From JAFAXD01 sp051985675 (GTDB lineage: Bacteria > Pseudomonadota > Alphaproteobacteria > Rhizobiales > Xanthobacteraceae): a DNA stretch of 64,000 nucleotides. Under the pieces are notes generated by a model. The model searched no databases. It saw nothing but the letters and a program-made list of their open reading frames with translations, and had not been told where the DNA came from. The DNA is taken from assembly GCA_051985675.1 (NCBI GenBank), contig JBPYFJ010000054.1, positions 1 to 64,000 on the forward strand, read 5' to 3'. A program made the position numbers and the translations under genes. Positions 8,378 through 16,843 of the stretch are shown piece by piece. Every line of letters starts with the position of its first letter. The first letter of the stretch is position 1.

Positions 8378-10075
8378 TTACGCGACAGTGTCACTGTCGG
8401 CTTTAGCGGGCAATGACCCGCTGGCAAATCGCCCTTCCACCTTGCGCAAAATGGCCTCCAGCGTCTCGATCCGGTCCGCGTCGCGCGGCGGCTTGTCCCA
8501 ACGCAGGCGGCTGATGCGCGGGAAGCGCATGGCCAAGCCGGACTTGTGGCGGGTCGAGCGTTGCAGGCCTTCGAACGCCACCTCGAATACCAGACCTTGC
8601 TCGCGTTCGTGCACTACCTCGCGCACCGGCCCGAACCGCTCGATCGTGTTGCGACGCACGAAGCGATCGATGTCGATCAGCTCCGCGTCGGTAAACCCGA
8701 AATAGGCTTTGCCAACCGGAACCAGCTCGTCGCCATTCTCGCCGGCGCTCCAGACGCCGAACGTATAGTCGGAATAGAACGACGAGCGTTTGCCGTGACC
8801 ACGCTGCGCATACATCAGCACCGCGTCGACCAGGAATGGATCGCGCTTCCATTTCCACCACAGTCCCTTCGGCCGACCCGGCAAGTAGGGTGCGTCGCGG
8901 CGTTTGATCATGACGCCTTCGACGGCTTCGGCGTCGCCTCCGGCGCCGGCTTCCGCGGGGTTGGCACGCGCGCGGGCGAGTGCATCCCAATCCGCAAACG
9001 CGATCTGCGGCGACACATCGATACGGGGCTCGCCGAGCTGCGCCACCAGCGCTTCCAGTCGTGCGCGCCGCTCCGCAAGCGGCAACTCGCGCAGGTCGTC
9101 TTCCCGCTCGATCAACAGATCATAGACGCGCAAGTGCGCGGGAAATTCGGCAAGGAGCTTTGGGGTTACGGATTTGCGGTTGAGCCGCTGTTGCAGAACG
9201 TTGAAAGACTGCACGCGCTGCTCGCGCATGATCAACAACTCGCCGTCGACTGCGCCGTCAAACCGCAGCGCTCCGGCCAGATCAGGAAAGCTCGCCGAGA
9301 TATCCTCGCCGGTGCGGGAATAGAGGCGGGTGAGCCGTGTTCCGTCCGGGCGCGATGCCGCCACCGCTTGCACGCGAATGCCGTCCCACTTCCATTCGGC
9401 ATAATGTTCGGCCGGAGCGAGTGCCGCAAGATCGATCTCCTCGATCGCGTGTGACAGCATCACCGGCCGGAACGGCACTGGGTCTCCGGTTGCGGGCTTG
9501 CCGGCGCGGCCCTCTAGCCAGGCGAACAAGTCGAGGTAGGGCGGGGTCAGCCCGGGCCAGAGCAACTCGATTTCGTCGGGATCCTTGTCGCCAAGCGCAG
9601 CGATCGCGGTCTTGGCGAGGCGTGCCGATACGCCGATGCGCAGCGCCCCGGTGACAAGCTTGAGCAACGTCCAGCGACCGGTCTCATCGAGCTGATCGAG
9701 CCAGCGGGCGAGCCGCGCGGGAAGTTGCGCTTTGCCCAATGTCGCGAGCGTCGTGATCACACTCGATAGGGTAGGAGGCTCGGTCCCCGCCGGCCCCTGC
9801 GGAGGCGCCGGCCACATCAGCGCGACCGTCTCGGACAGATCCCCAACAAAATCGTAGGACAGTCCGAACAGCATCGGGTCCGCGCGCTCGCCGATCAACG
9901 TACGGATCAACCCCGGCTTGGCATGCTGAAAGGAAAGCGCGCCGGTCAGCGCCGCCAAGGCGTAGCCCCGCTCCGGATCGGGCGTGGTCCGAAAATAGTC
10001 CGTCATCAGCCGCAGCTTGCCGTTGCGGCTTGGCTCATAGCCGAGCCGGTCGAGCAGCGCCGCGAAGCGGTTCAT
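8378..10075 (-). CDS. ATP-dependent DNA ligase of the ligase-associated damage-response set
   Basis: A 565-residue ATP-dependent DNA ligase. The N-terminal 200 residues form the helical DNA-binding domain (MNRFAALLDRLGYEPSRNGK...). The nucleotidyltransferase domain follows with motif I around the adenylated lysine K229 in YAEWKWDGIRVQ. DGELLIMR (motif III), VEGVMIKRRDAPY (motif IV) and GLWWKWKRDP (motif V) are all visible. The C-terminal OB domain ends in FPRISRLRWDKPPRDAD. The start ATG 10075 overlaps the exonuclease stop as ATGA, so the two are translationally coupled. Ligase, exonuclease, helicase and PdeM together make the known four-gene repair set; here the last two lie 6.7 kb away on the other strand. 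Confidence 0.95.
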   Translation of the reverse strand: MNRFAALLDRLGYEPSRNGKLRLMTDYFRTTPDPERGYALAALTGALSFQHAKPGLIRTLIGERADPMLFGLSYDFVGDLSETVALMWPAPPQGPAGTEPPTLSSVITTLATLGKAQLPARLARWLDQLDETGRWTLLKLVTGALRIGVSARLAKTAIAALGDKDPDEIELLWPGLTPPYLDLFAWLEGRAGKPATGDPVPFRPVMLSHAIEEIDLAALAPAEHYAEWKWDGIRVQAVAASRPDGTRLTRLYSRTGEDISASFPDLAGALRFDGAVDGELLIMREQRVQSFNVLQQRLNRKSVTPKLLAEFPAHLRVYDLLIEREDDLRELPLAERRARLEALVAQLGEPRIDVSPQIAFADWDALARARANPAEAGAGGDAEAVEGVMIKRRDAPYLPGRPKGLWWKWKRDPFLVDAVLMYAQRGHGKRSSFYSDYTFGVWSAGENGDELVPVGKAYFGFTDAELIDIDRFVRRNTIERFGPVREVVHEREQGLVFEVAFEGLQRSTRHKSGLAMRFPRISRLRWDKPPRDADRIETLEAILRKVEGRFASGSLPAKADSDTVA

Positions 10076-11136
10076 GCTTGCGTCTCGCTGGCGTCGACGT
10101 CGTCGGTCTCGTCCTCGTCACCGTAGCCGACGATATGGAGCGGACGCGCCATCACGCCTTGCGTCCCGCACCAGTGCACCAACGCTTCCTCGGCGCCGTG
10201 GGTGACAAAGATCTGCGCTGCGCCGGTTGCGGCGATCGTCGTGGTGAGCCCGTCCCAATCGGCGTGATCGGAGATCACCAGCGGCAGTTCGACCCCGTGT
10301 TGGCGCGCGCGGGCGCGCACGCGCATCCAGCCCGACGCAAACGAGGTGAGCGGATCCGGGAATCGGCGGGTCCAGACGTCCCTGAGGGCGGAAGGCGGGC
10401 AAAGGGCAACGGCGCCTGCAAGTTCGCTCTTGCGCGTCCCGCGCACGTTGCGCACATCGCCGAGATCGATCGTGTTTGCATAGTAACGGGTGATGGCGTC
10501 AAGGGCGCCATGTAGATAGATCGGTTTGTCGTAGCCGGTAGCGCGAATGAGCGCGATCAGGCGCTGGGCTTTGCCGAGCGAATAGGCGCCCACCAGATGC
10601 GTACGCTCCGGAAAGAGCGCAACAGATTGCATGAGTTTGTCGATCTCGGTACGTGGATCGCCATGCCGAAAGACCGGCAGGCCGAACGTCGCCTCGGTAA
10701 TGAACACGTCGCACCGCACGAGTTCGAACGGCGCGCAGGTTGGATCGGCAACATCCTTGTAATCGCCGGAAGCCACGATGGTGAGGCCGTTCGCCGCGAC
10801 GGCGACCTGCGCCGACCCCAGGACGTGGCCGGCCGGATGCAACGTCACGGCGGTACCATCGATATTCACTGTCTCGCCGTAGCGGACCGCCTGTGTGGTT
10901 CCCGCGAAATCGTCGCCATACCGCAGCCGCATCAGGTCGAGGGTTTCCTGTGTGGCGAGTACCGCGCCATGGCCACGCCGTGCGTGGTCGGAATGGCCAT
11001 GGGTGATCACCGCCTTGGCGACCGGGCGAACCGGATCGATGTGGAAGCCGCCACGCTGGCAACAGAGTCCGGCGGGGGTCGGAGCAAGCAGGTCCTCTGG
11101 GCGCATTGCTTCAAGATATGTCATATCGACCGCCAT
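10072..11136 (-). CDS. Ligase-associated MBL-fold exonuclease
   Basis: A 354-residue metallo-beta-lactamase-fold nuclease with a beta-CASP insertion, related to SNM1/Artemis-type DNA-processing enzymes. The metal-binding motif HGHSDH is at residues 46-51, with further ligands in GHVLGSAQV and SGDYKDV. The beta-CASP part carries GAYSLGKAQRLIAL and ends near VISDHADWDG. Its role is taken to be end processing before the coupled ligase acts. The start ATG 11136 shares the palindrome CATG with the start of the divergent methyltransferase gene; an internal ATG at 11124 is an alternative that would free a little space. It is coupled to the ligase by an ATGA overlap. Confidence 0.93.
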   Translation of the reverse strand: MAVDMTYLEAMRPEDLLAPTPAGLCCQRGGFHIDPVRPVAKAVITHGHSDHARRGHGAVLATQETLDLMRLRYGDDFAGTTQAVRYGETVNIDGTAVTLHPAGHVLGSAQVAVAANGLTIVASGDYKDVADPTCAPFELVRCDVFITEATFGLPVFRHGDPRTEIDKLMQSVALFPERTHLVGAYSLGKAQRLIALIRATGYDKPIYLHGALDAITRYYANTIDLGDVRNVRGTRKSELAGAVALCPPSALRDVWTRRFPDPLTSFASGWMRVRARARQHGVELPLVISDHADWDGLTTTIAATGAAQIFVTHGAEEALVHWCGTQGVMARPLHIVGYGDEDETDDVDASETQA

Positions 11137-12072
11137 GGAAGTACGCGTCGACCCGCTGTTCCAATCGTCCGGCGACCTCCTCGCCGATCGGCGCTATGGC
11201 GTTGCGGTCGAGCTTGCCGCGCGCGGAGATCGGCACGGCGCAATCGATGTGCTGATGCAAGCGATCGAGCTTGCGCCCGATTTCGCGTTTGCATGGTTTG
11301 CGCTTGCGGATCTGCGCGAAGTGTCGGGCGACCGTTCCGGCGCGGTCGAGGCATTCCGGCGCGCGCAGGCCGCGGATCCCGTCGATCGGCACGGCGCCGG
11401 CCTGCGCCTCGCGCGTCTCAACGCACAGGTGCCGGATGCAATGCCGGCGGGCTATGTGCGCGCGTTGTTTGATCAATATGCGCCACGATTCGATAGCTCA
11501 CTCGAGGCATTGTCTTATCGGGGCCCAGCGTTGCTACTCGACGCAATCAGACGCTGGCGCACGCAGCGCGGACAGCGACTGCGGTTCGGCACCGTGCTCG
11601 ATCTCGGCTGTGGCACGGGGCTTATGGGCGCCTTGGTCAGGCCCGTCTGCGACTGGTTGGTCGGTGTCGATCTTTCTCCGGGTATGATCGCGAACGCGCG
11701 GCAGAAGCGTCTGTATGATCGGTTGGATGTGGCGGATATCGGCCAGTTCATGAAGGCGCAATGCAATGCGTCGTCCCGCTATCACCGATCCTCGCGGCCG
11801 ACGTCCTGCCGTACATCGGCGAACTCGCGGAGATCATCGCGCAGGCGAAGTCCCTGCTCGACGCGGGCGGTCTGTTCTGCTTCACCGTCGAGACGCAAAC
11901 CGACGCGGCAATAGCGCTCGGCGACAAGTTGCGATACGCGCACAGCGAGGCTTATGTGCAGAACGCCGTCGTGTCGGCCGGTCTCGCCCCCTTTCTCCTG
12001 GAGTATTTGTCGATCCGAACCGAGGGTGGCGCCCCCGTTGCAGGCTTGATCGCGGTCGTTGGTCATTCGTAG
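11135..12072 (+). pseudogene. TPR-linked SAM methyltransferase, frameshifted
   Basis: Starting at ATG 11135, a TPR-like N-terminal region (about residues 1-95, DVLMQAIELAPDFAFAWF) leads into a class I methyltransferase fold with the SAM-binding motif VLDLGCGTGLMG near nt 11605 and VGVDLSPGMIANA. After QFMKAQ the frame loses sense and stops at 11914. The family continuation is in the +1 frame from about 11788: ILAADVLPYIGEL, then LFCFTVETQTDAA and GAPVAGLIAVVGHS, ending at 12072. One base missing near 11786 explains the break, since adding one base there gives the expected RY-x-x-ILAADV. It could be a real mutation or a sequence error. As it stands the product lacks the C-terminal 95 residues of the fold. 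Confidence 0.85.
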
Positions 12073-12244
12073 GGGGACCGCGCGTCCCGTGCTCAGCAAG
12101 GTTCGGGCCGTATGTTACCGGCACGCAACAGCCGAGAGAAAATTACCGCCGCGTTGTAACCTGGTACAACCGTAGGGGGATGTTTGCGCCGGTCCCCGCT
12201 ATTGTGAATGGTGGGCGAGTGGGAATTTCTTAGGAAATCCAACA

Positions 12245-15200
12245 ATGTACAAGTTGTCGCACCGCGCTCGCGGGGGCGATCGCGCGCGCGCGCCAAAATT
12301 GTACGCGACGCACGCGCTTCGCGCCCGCCGCGCGCTCTTGTCGGGCACGGCGCTCGTCGGCGCGGCCGTTTGCGTTTCGCTGGCAATTGCGCCCACACCG
12401 GCGCTCGCAGTCGATATCAGCACCCAAGCCCAGCTTGATGCAGCCATTGCCGGCGGCGTGACGACCATCAACATCGTCGCCGGAAATTTGGCGCTGTCCA
12501 ACGCTCAAATGTTTGCATCCGGCACCGACCTCACGGTCGCGGCAGGCGCCAGCCTGTCGATCGCCAGCAACCAGGTGGTCGGTTCGCTGACCGGCGCCGG
12601 CACGCTCAACTTGGGCACCAACGGTCTCGCGGTCGGCACCAACAACAGCAACACGGCCTTCTCCGGCACCATCAATCTGACCAACCAAGGGTACAACCCG
12701 ACGTACGGGACGTTCGCCAAGACAGGGACCGGGACGCTCACGATCAACAACGCCACGATCACGCAGGGCGAGTCCTATATCGTCCAAGGCGCGATGGCGC
12801 AGACAAGTGGAAACACGACCTTTACCTACTTGGCTGTTGGAACAGGCACGACCGGAGGCAATCCCAACGTCGGCGCCCTCAACGTCTCGGGCGGCACCAT
12901 CAGTTTCGGGACCGGGTTGCAGGTTGGCGATTTCGGGGGTCAGGGAACGCTCAACCAGACCGGCGGCACCGTCACGGTCGCGGCGACCTGCGGGGACTTC
13001 AGCCACTGCGCCGCGTTGCACATCGGCAACCAGGGCGGCACCGGCACCTACAACATCAGTGGGGGCGAGCTCGATCTGGTCGGCGGGAACAATGAGCTCG
13101 GCCGCAGCACCGGCAACAAACCCGCAAGCGCCGGCACGCTGAACATCAGCGGCACCGGCGTCATTGACCTATCCGGAAACGGGGCCGGCGGCGGCGCGAT
13201 CATCATCGGCTACGGTAACGAAAACGTTGCGCCCAACACATCACAGGGATTGATCAATCAGACGGGCGGGACGTTGCGTATCCACAACGGCTCTACGCTG
13301 TACCTTACGGGTGCCAACAGCAGCAGCAGCGTCTACAACCTGAACGGCGGCACGCTCGAGATCGGCGGCGCCGGCCTTAAGGCCGGCTACGGCGGCACGT
13401 CCAACCCATATCAATTCAATCTCGGCGGCGGCACGATAAAGGTCATCGAAGCAGCGCTGGTGACCAGCGTGAACGCCACGTTGACGGGCGGCGTTTCGAC
13501 GATCGACACCAACGGCTTGGGTGCAACCTGGAGCGGCGTCTTGTCCGGTGCCGGCGGTCTCGCCAAGGTCGGCGCCGGTACGTTGAAGCTGTCGGGCCTC
13601 AACACGTACTCGGGTGTAACCAACGTCAATGCCGGGACACTGCAGGCCGGTGCCGCCAACACGTTCTCATCGGCAAGCGCAGTCACGGTCGGCACCGGCG
13701 CAACCCTGGACCTCAACGGCTTCAATCAAAGCATCGGATCCATTGCCGGTGCCGGAACGGTCACCAACAACGGTGCCGGTGCCGCGACCCTGACGGCGGG
13801 CGCGGACAACACGTCGACCACCTTCAGCGGGACGCTCAAGGATGGACCCAGCGCCAAGCTGGCTTTGACGAAGACCGGCTCCGGTTTCCTGACCTTGACC
13901 GGCACCAACACCTATACGGGCGGAACGACAATCAGCGGCGGGTTTTTGTTGCTGGGCGACGGCAACACGACCGCCAAAATCGTCGGCACCGTGACCAATA
14001 ATGCATTTTTCGAGATTGTAAGCGCCGACACGTCCGGCATCACCGCCATCACCAATAACGGTTCGACAACATTCGACGCCGGAACATCGGCCAGCAGTGC
14101 TGCCATCACCACCAATGGCGTGGGCCGCCTGCTCTCGTTCACCGGCAACAGCACGGCCGCCAATGCGACCATCACCACCAACGCCGGTGCCAAAACCCAA
14201 TTCTTGGACACCAGCACCGGCGGCAATGCGCAGTTCATCACCAACGCGGGCGGCATCGTCGATTTTTCCGGCACAACCGGCCCCGCGAGCAACCGTCAGA
14301 TCAGCGCCGGTTCGATCGCGGGCGCGGGGAGCTATTTCCTCGGTGCAAACCAGCTGACGGTCGGCAGCAACGGCTTGAATTCAACCGTGAGCGGTGTGAT
14401 CAGCGACTGCGGCATCGCAGGAACGCAATGCAATGCGATCGGTGCCACCGGCGGCTCGCTCGTTAAGGCCGGCGCAGGCACGCTGACGCTTTCAGGCACC
14501 AATACCTACACGGGCGGCACCGTGCTCAATGCGGGTACGCTGGCGGTCGGCTCGAACGCGGCGCTCGGAACAGGAACTCTCACGATTGCGAACGGCGCCA
14601 CGCTGCAGGCGGCTGTTGCCGGTCTGTCGCTCGCCAACGCCATCACGCTCAGCGGCGCCGCCACAATCGATACTCAGGCGAACGGAATAGCGCTTACGGG
14701 CCCGATCGGCGGCGGCGGTGGATTCACCAAGACGGGGACCGGAGTGCTCGTTCTTTCCGGCAACGACACCTATTCAGGCGCAACCAACGTAAACGCCGGG
14801 ACACTGGGAGCCGGAGCGGCCACCGCGTTGTCATCTGCGAGCGCATTCACCATCGCGGCCGGAGCGACACTCGACATCAGCGGTTTCAACCAATCGATCG
14901 GCTCACTTGCAGGCCCCGCCGGAACGGTGACCAACTCTGGCGCAACGCCAGCGACCCTCACAACCGGCAGCGATAATACTTCGACCACGTTTAGCGGCAC
15001 CATCCAGGATGGGGCGGGCACCACGAGCCTCACCAAGGTCGGCACCGGCACGTTCACGCTGTCGGCCGCCAGCACCTACACGGGCGCGACCACCGTCAAT
15101 AATGGCACGCTCGCGGTGACCGGCGATATCTCGTCATCGAGCGGCGTCACCGCGAATGCCGGCGGCACCCTCAGCGGCACGGGTTTCGTCAAGAACATCA

Positions 15201-16783
15201 CCATTAACAACGGCGCCACGCTCGCGCCCGGCCTGCGGTCCACGCCCGGAACGCTCACCGCCAGGGGCAGCCTGGTGATGCAGGGCGCCGCCACCTATCT
15301 GGTCCAGGTATCGCCGGCGGCCCAAAGCCTCACCACGGTTAGCGGCACCGCGAGCCTGAACGGCATGCTCGCCATCAACGCCACCCCAGGCAGCGGCTAT
15401 GCGTTCGGCACCAAATATACCGTGCTTAGCGCGGCCGGCGGGATCAACGGCACCTTTGTCAACACGACCGCCACGAGCGGGCCGGTCACGGCAACCGTGA
15501 GCTACGATGCCCACGACGTGTTCCTGACCTTCTCGCAGGCATTCCTGACCATGCCGGTCAGCGCGTCGGGCAACGCGAAGGGCGTCGCAAATGCGCTCAA
15601 CGCCTACATCGCCGACCCGCCGCTCCCGCCCGCGTTTCAGAGTTTGTTCAACCTGACGCCGGCGCAGCTCGCGGAGGCGCTGGCTCAGCTGTCGGGTGAG
15701 AACAACGCGGGCGGCGGCCAGCAGGCGTCGTTCCAGCTGATGAACGAGTTTCTGCTGCTGATGCTCAATCCGTTCGATGCCGATCGCGGCGGCGGTTTCG
15801 GTGGCGCCGGCTTCGGGGCAGGCGACGGCATTGCCCGCTTTGCGCCCGATCAGCAGCGCGCGCTGCCACCCGAGGTCGCACAGGCCTACGCAGCCGTCAC
15901 GCCCGCGTCCAAGCGAGCGGTCCCGTTCTCCGCGCGCTGGAACGTCTGGGCCTCCGCCTTCGGCGGCACCAACAACACCAATGGCGACCCCAACGGAACC
16001 GGCAGCCACGGCTTCAATGCGCGCACCGGCGGGATCGCGGCCGGCGTGGATTACAAGCTTACGCCGAACACATTGGTCGGCTTCGCGCTTGCGGGCGGCG
16101 GCACCTCGTGGGGGCTATCGCAGGGCCTGGGCGGCGGCAGCACCGATGCGTTCCAGGCAGGTCTTTACGGCTCGCAGAAGTTCGGACCCTGGTACGTCTC
16201 GGGGGCCGTGGCTTTTGCCAATTATTGGGCCTCGACCACGCGCACGATCACGCTGCCGGCGATCGATACGCTCAACGCCGGCTTCAATGCCCAGAGCTGG
16301 GGCGGACGCGCCGAGGCCGGCTATCGGATCGCCTGGGCGCCGGTGAATCTTGCGCCCTATGTGGCTGTGCAGGCGCAGAGCTTCTCGACCCCGAACTACA
16401 CGGAGACCGCGACCTCGGGTTCCAACCTATTCGCCTTGTCATACGCCTCACACACGGCAAGCGTGGTGCGCTCCGAACTCGGCAGCTGGCTCTCCAACAC
16501 CTATCGGGTCGCGGATAATGCGCTGGTGACCGCGTTCGGGCGCGCCGCGTGGGCGCACGACTGGGAGGACACGCCGCAGGCGACCGCGACATTCGTTGGG
16601 CTTGCGCCGATTGCAAGTTTCATCGTCAACGGCGGCAAGCCGGCGGCCGATCTCGCGCTCGTCACAGCCGGCGCCGAGATCCGCATGGCGAGCGGCTGGG
16701 CGCTGATGGGCAAGTTTGACGGCGAGTTCGGTGACGGTACGCAAACCTACGTCGGCACCGCCCGCGCGCGCTACGCTTGGTGA
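12245..16783 (+). CDS. Autotransporter with PATR passenger repeats and outer-membrane barrel
   Basis: A 1512-residue type V secretion protein. Its long N-terminal signal has a basic region (residues 1-30), a hydrophobic core and a likely cleavage after PTPALA at residue 55. The passenger is rich in Gly, Thr, Asn and Ala and carries at least five autotransporter-associated beta-strand repeats of the form G-x-G-T-L-x-L-S-G-x-N-T-Y-x-G, as in LVKAGAGTLTLSGTNTYTGG. An Asn/Gly-rich region holds QTGGT motifs. The C-terminal 280 residues (from about 1230, WNVWASAFGG) are the autotransporter beta-barrel, ending in the aromatic tail ARARYAW. No protease triad is seen, so an adhesin-like role is inferred. 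It lies between the two halves of the ligase-associated repair set. A weak AGGA lies 10 nt before the start. Confidence 0.93.
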   Translation: MYKLSHRARGGDRARAPKLYATHALRARRALLSGTALVGAAVCVSLAIAPTPALAVDISTQAQLDAAIAGGVTTINIVAGNLALSNAQMFASGTDLTVAAGASLSIASNQVVGSLTGAGTLNLGTNGLAVGTNNSNTAFSGTINLTNQGYNPTYGTFAKTGTGTLTINNATITQGESYIVQGAMAQTSGNTTFTYLAVGTGTTGGNPNVGALNVSGGTISFGTGLQVGDFGGQGTLNQTGGTVTVAATCGDFSHCAALHIGNQGGTGTYNISGGELDLVGGNNELGRSTGNKPASAGTLNISGTGVIDLSGNGAGGGAIIIGYGNENVAPNTSQGLINQTGGTLRIHNGSTLYLTGANSSSSVYNLNGGTLEIGGAGLKAGYGGTSNPYQFNLGGGTIKVIEAALVTSVNATLTGGVSTIDTNGLGATWSGVLSGAGGLAKVGAGTLKLSGLNTYSGVTNVNAGTLQAGAANTFSSASAVTVGTGATLDLNGFNQSIGSIAGAGTVTNNGAGAATLTAGADNTSTTFSGTLKDGPSAKLALTKTGSGFLTLTGTNTYTGGTTISGGFLLLGDGNTTAKIVGTVTNNAFFEIVSADTSGITAITNNGSTTFDAGTSASSAAITTNGVGRLLSFTGNSTAANATITTNAGAKTQFLDTSTGGNAQFITNAGGIVDFSGTTGPASNRQISAGSIAGAGSYFLGANQLTVGSNGLNSTVSGVISDCGIAGTQCNAIGATGGSLVKAGAGTLTLSGTNTYTGGTVLNAGTLAVGSNAALGTGTLTIANGATLQAAVAGLSLANAITLSGAATIDTQANGIALTGPIGGGGGFTKTGTGVLVLSGNDTYSGATNVNAGTLGAGAATALSSASAFTIAAGATLDISGFNQSIGSLAGPAGTVTNSGATPATLTTGSDNTSTTFSGTIQDGAGTTSLTKVGTGTFTLSAASTYTGATTVNNGTLAVTGDISSSSGVTANAGGTLSGTGFVKNITINNGATLAPGLRSTPGTLTARGSLVMQGAATYLVQVSPAAQSLTTVSGTASLNGMLAINATPGSGYAFGTKYTVLSAAGGINGTFVNTTATSGPVTATVSYDAHDVFLTFSQAFLTMPVSASGNAKGVANALNAYIADPPLPPAFQSLFNLTPAQLAEALAQLSGENNAGGGQQASFQLMNEFLLLMLNPFDADRGGGFGGAGFGAGDGIARFAPDQQRALPPEVAQAYAAVTPASKRAVPFSARWNVWASAFGGTNNTNGDPNGTGSHGFNARTGGIAAGVDYKLTPNTLVGFALAGGGTSWGLSQGLGGGSTDAFQAGLYGSQKFGPWYVSGAVAFANYWASTTRTITLPAIDTLNAGFNAQSWGGRAEAGYRIAWAPVNLAPYVAVQAQSFSTPNYTETATSGSNLFALSYASHTASVVRSELGSWLSNTYRVADNALVTAFGRAAWAHDWEDTPQATATFVGLAPIASFIVNGGKPAADLALVTAGAEIRMASGWALMGKFDGEFGDGTQTYVGTARARYAW
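13601..15105 (+). repeat. Duplicated module of about 110 codons inside the autotransporter passenger
   Basis: The protein segment starting NTYSGVTNVNAGTL at 13601 recurs from 14762 as DTYSGATNVNAGTL. The two run in parallel through SSASA, ATLD, GFNQSIGS, AGTVTN, DNTSTTFSG and a closing NTYTG or STYTG, each about 110 residues. The copies are 1161 nt apart and clearly similar but diverged at both base and residue level, so the duplication is not recent. The intervening 800 nt contain a different TxITTN repeat type. Confidence 0.8.
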
Positions 16784-16843
16784 CGGCCGCGAGCCTCGCC
16801 CCACCCCCTCGACCCGCTGTCGACGCGGCGTTACCTCTGGTCA

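Noticed and set aside
15134..16009. A 291-codon minus-strand open frame in the autotransporter
   Set aside because: It overlaps the barrel/passenger of a clear autotransporter and has no domain signal.
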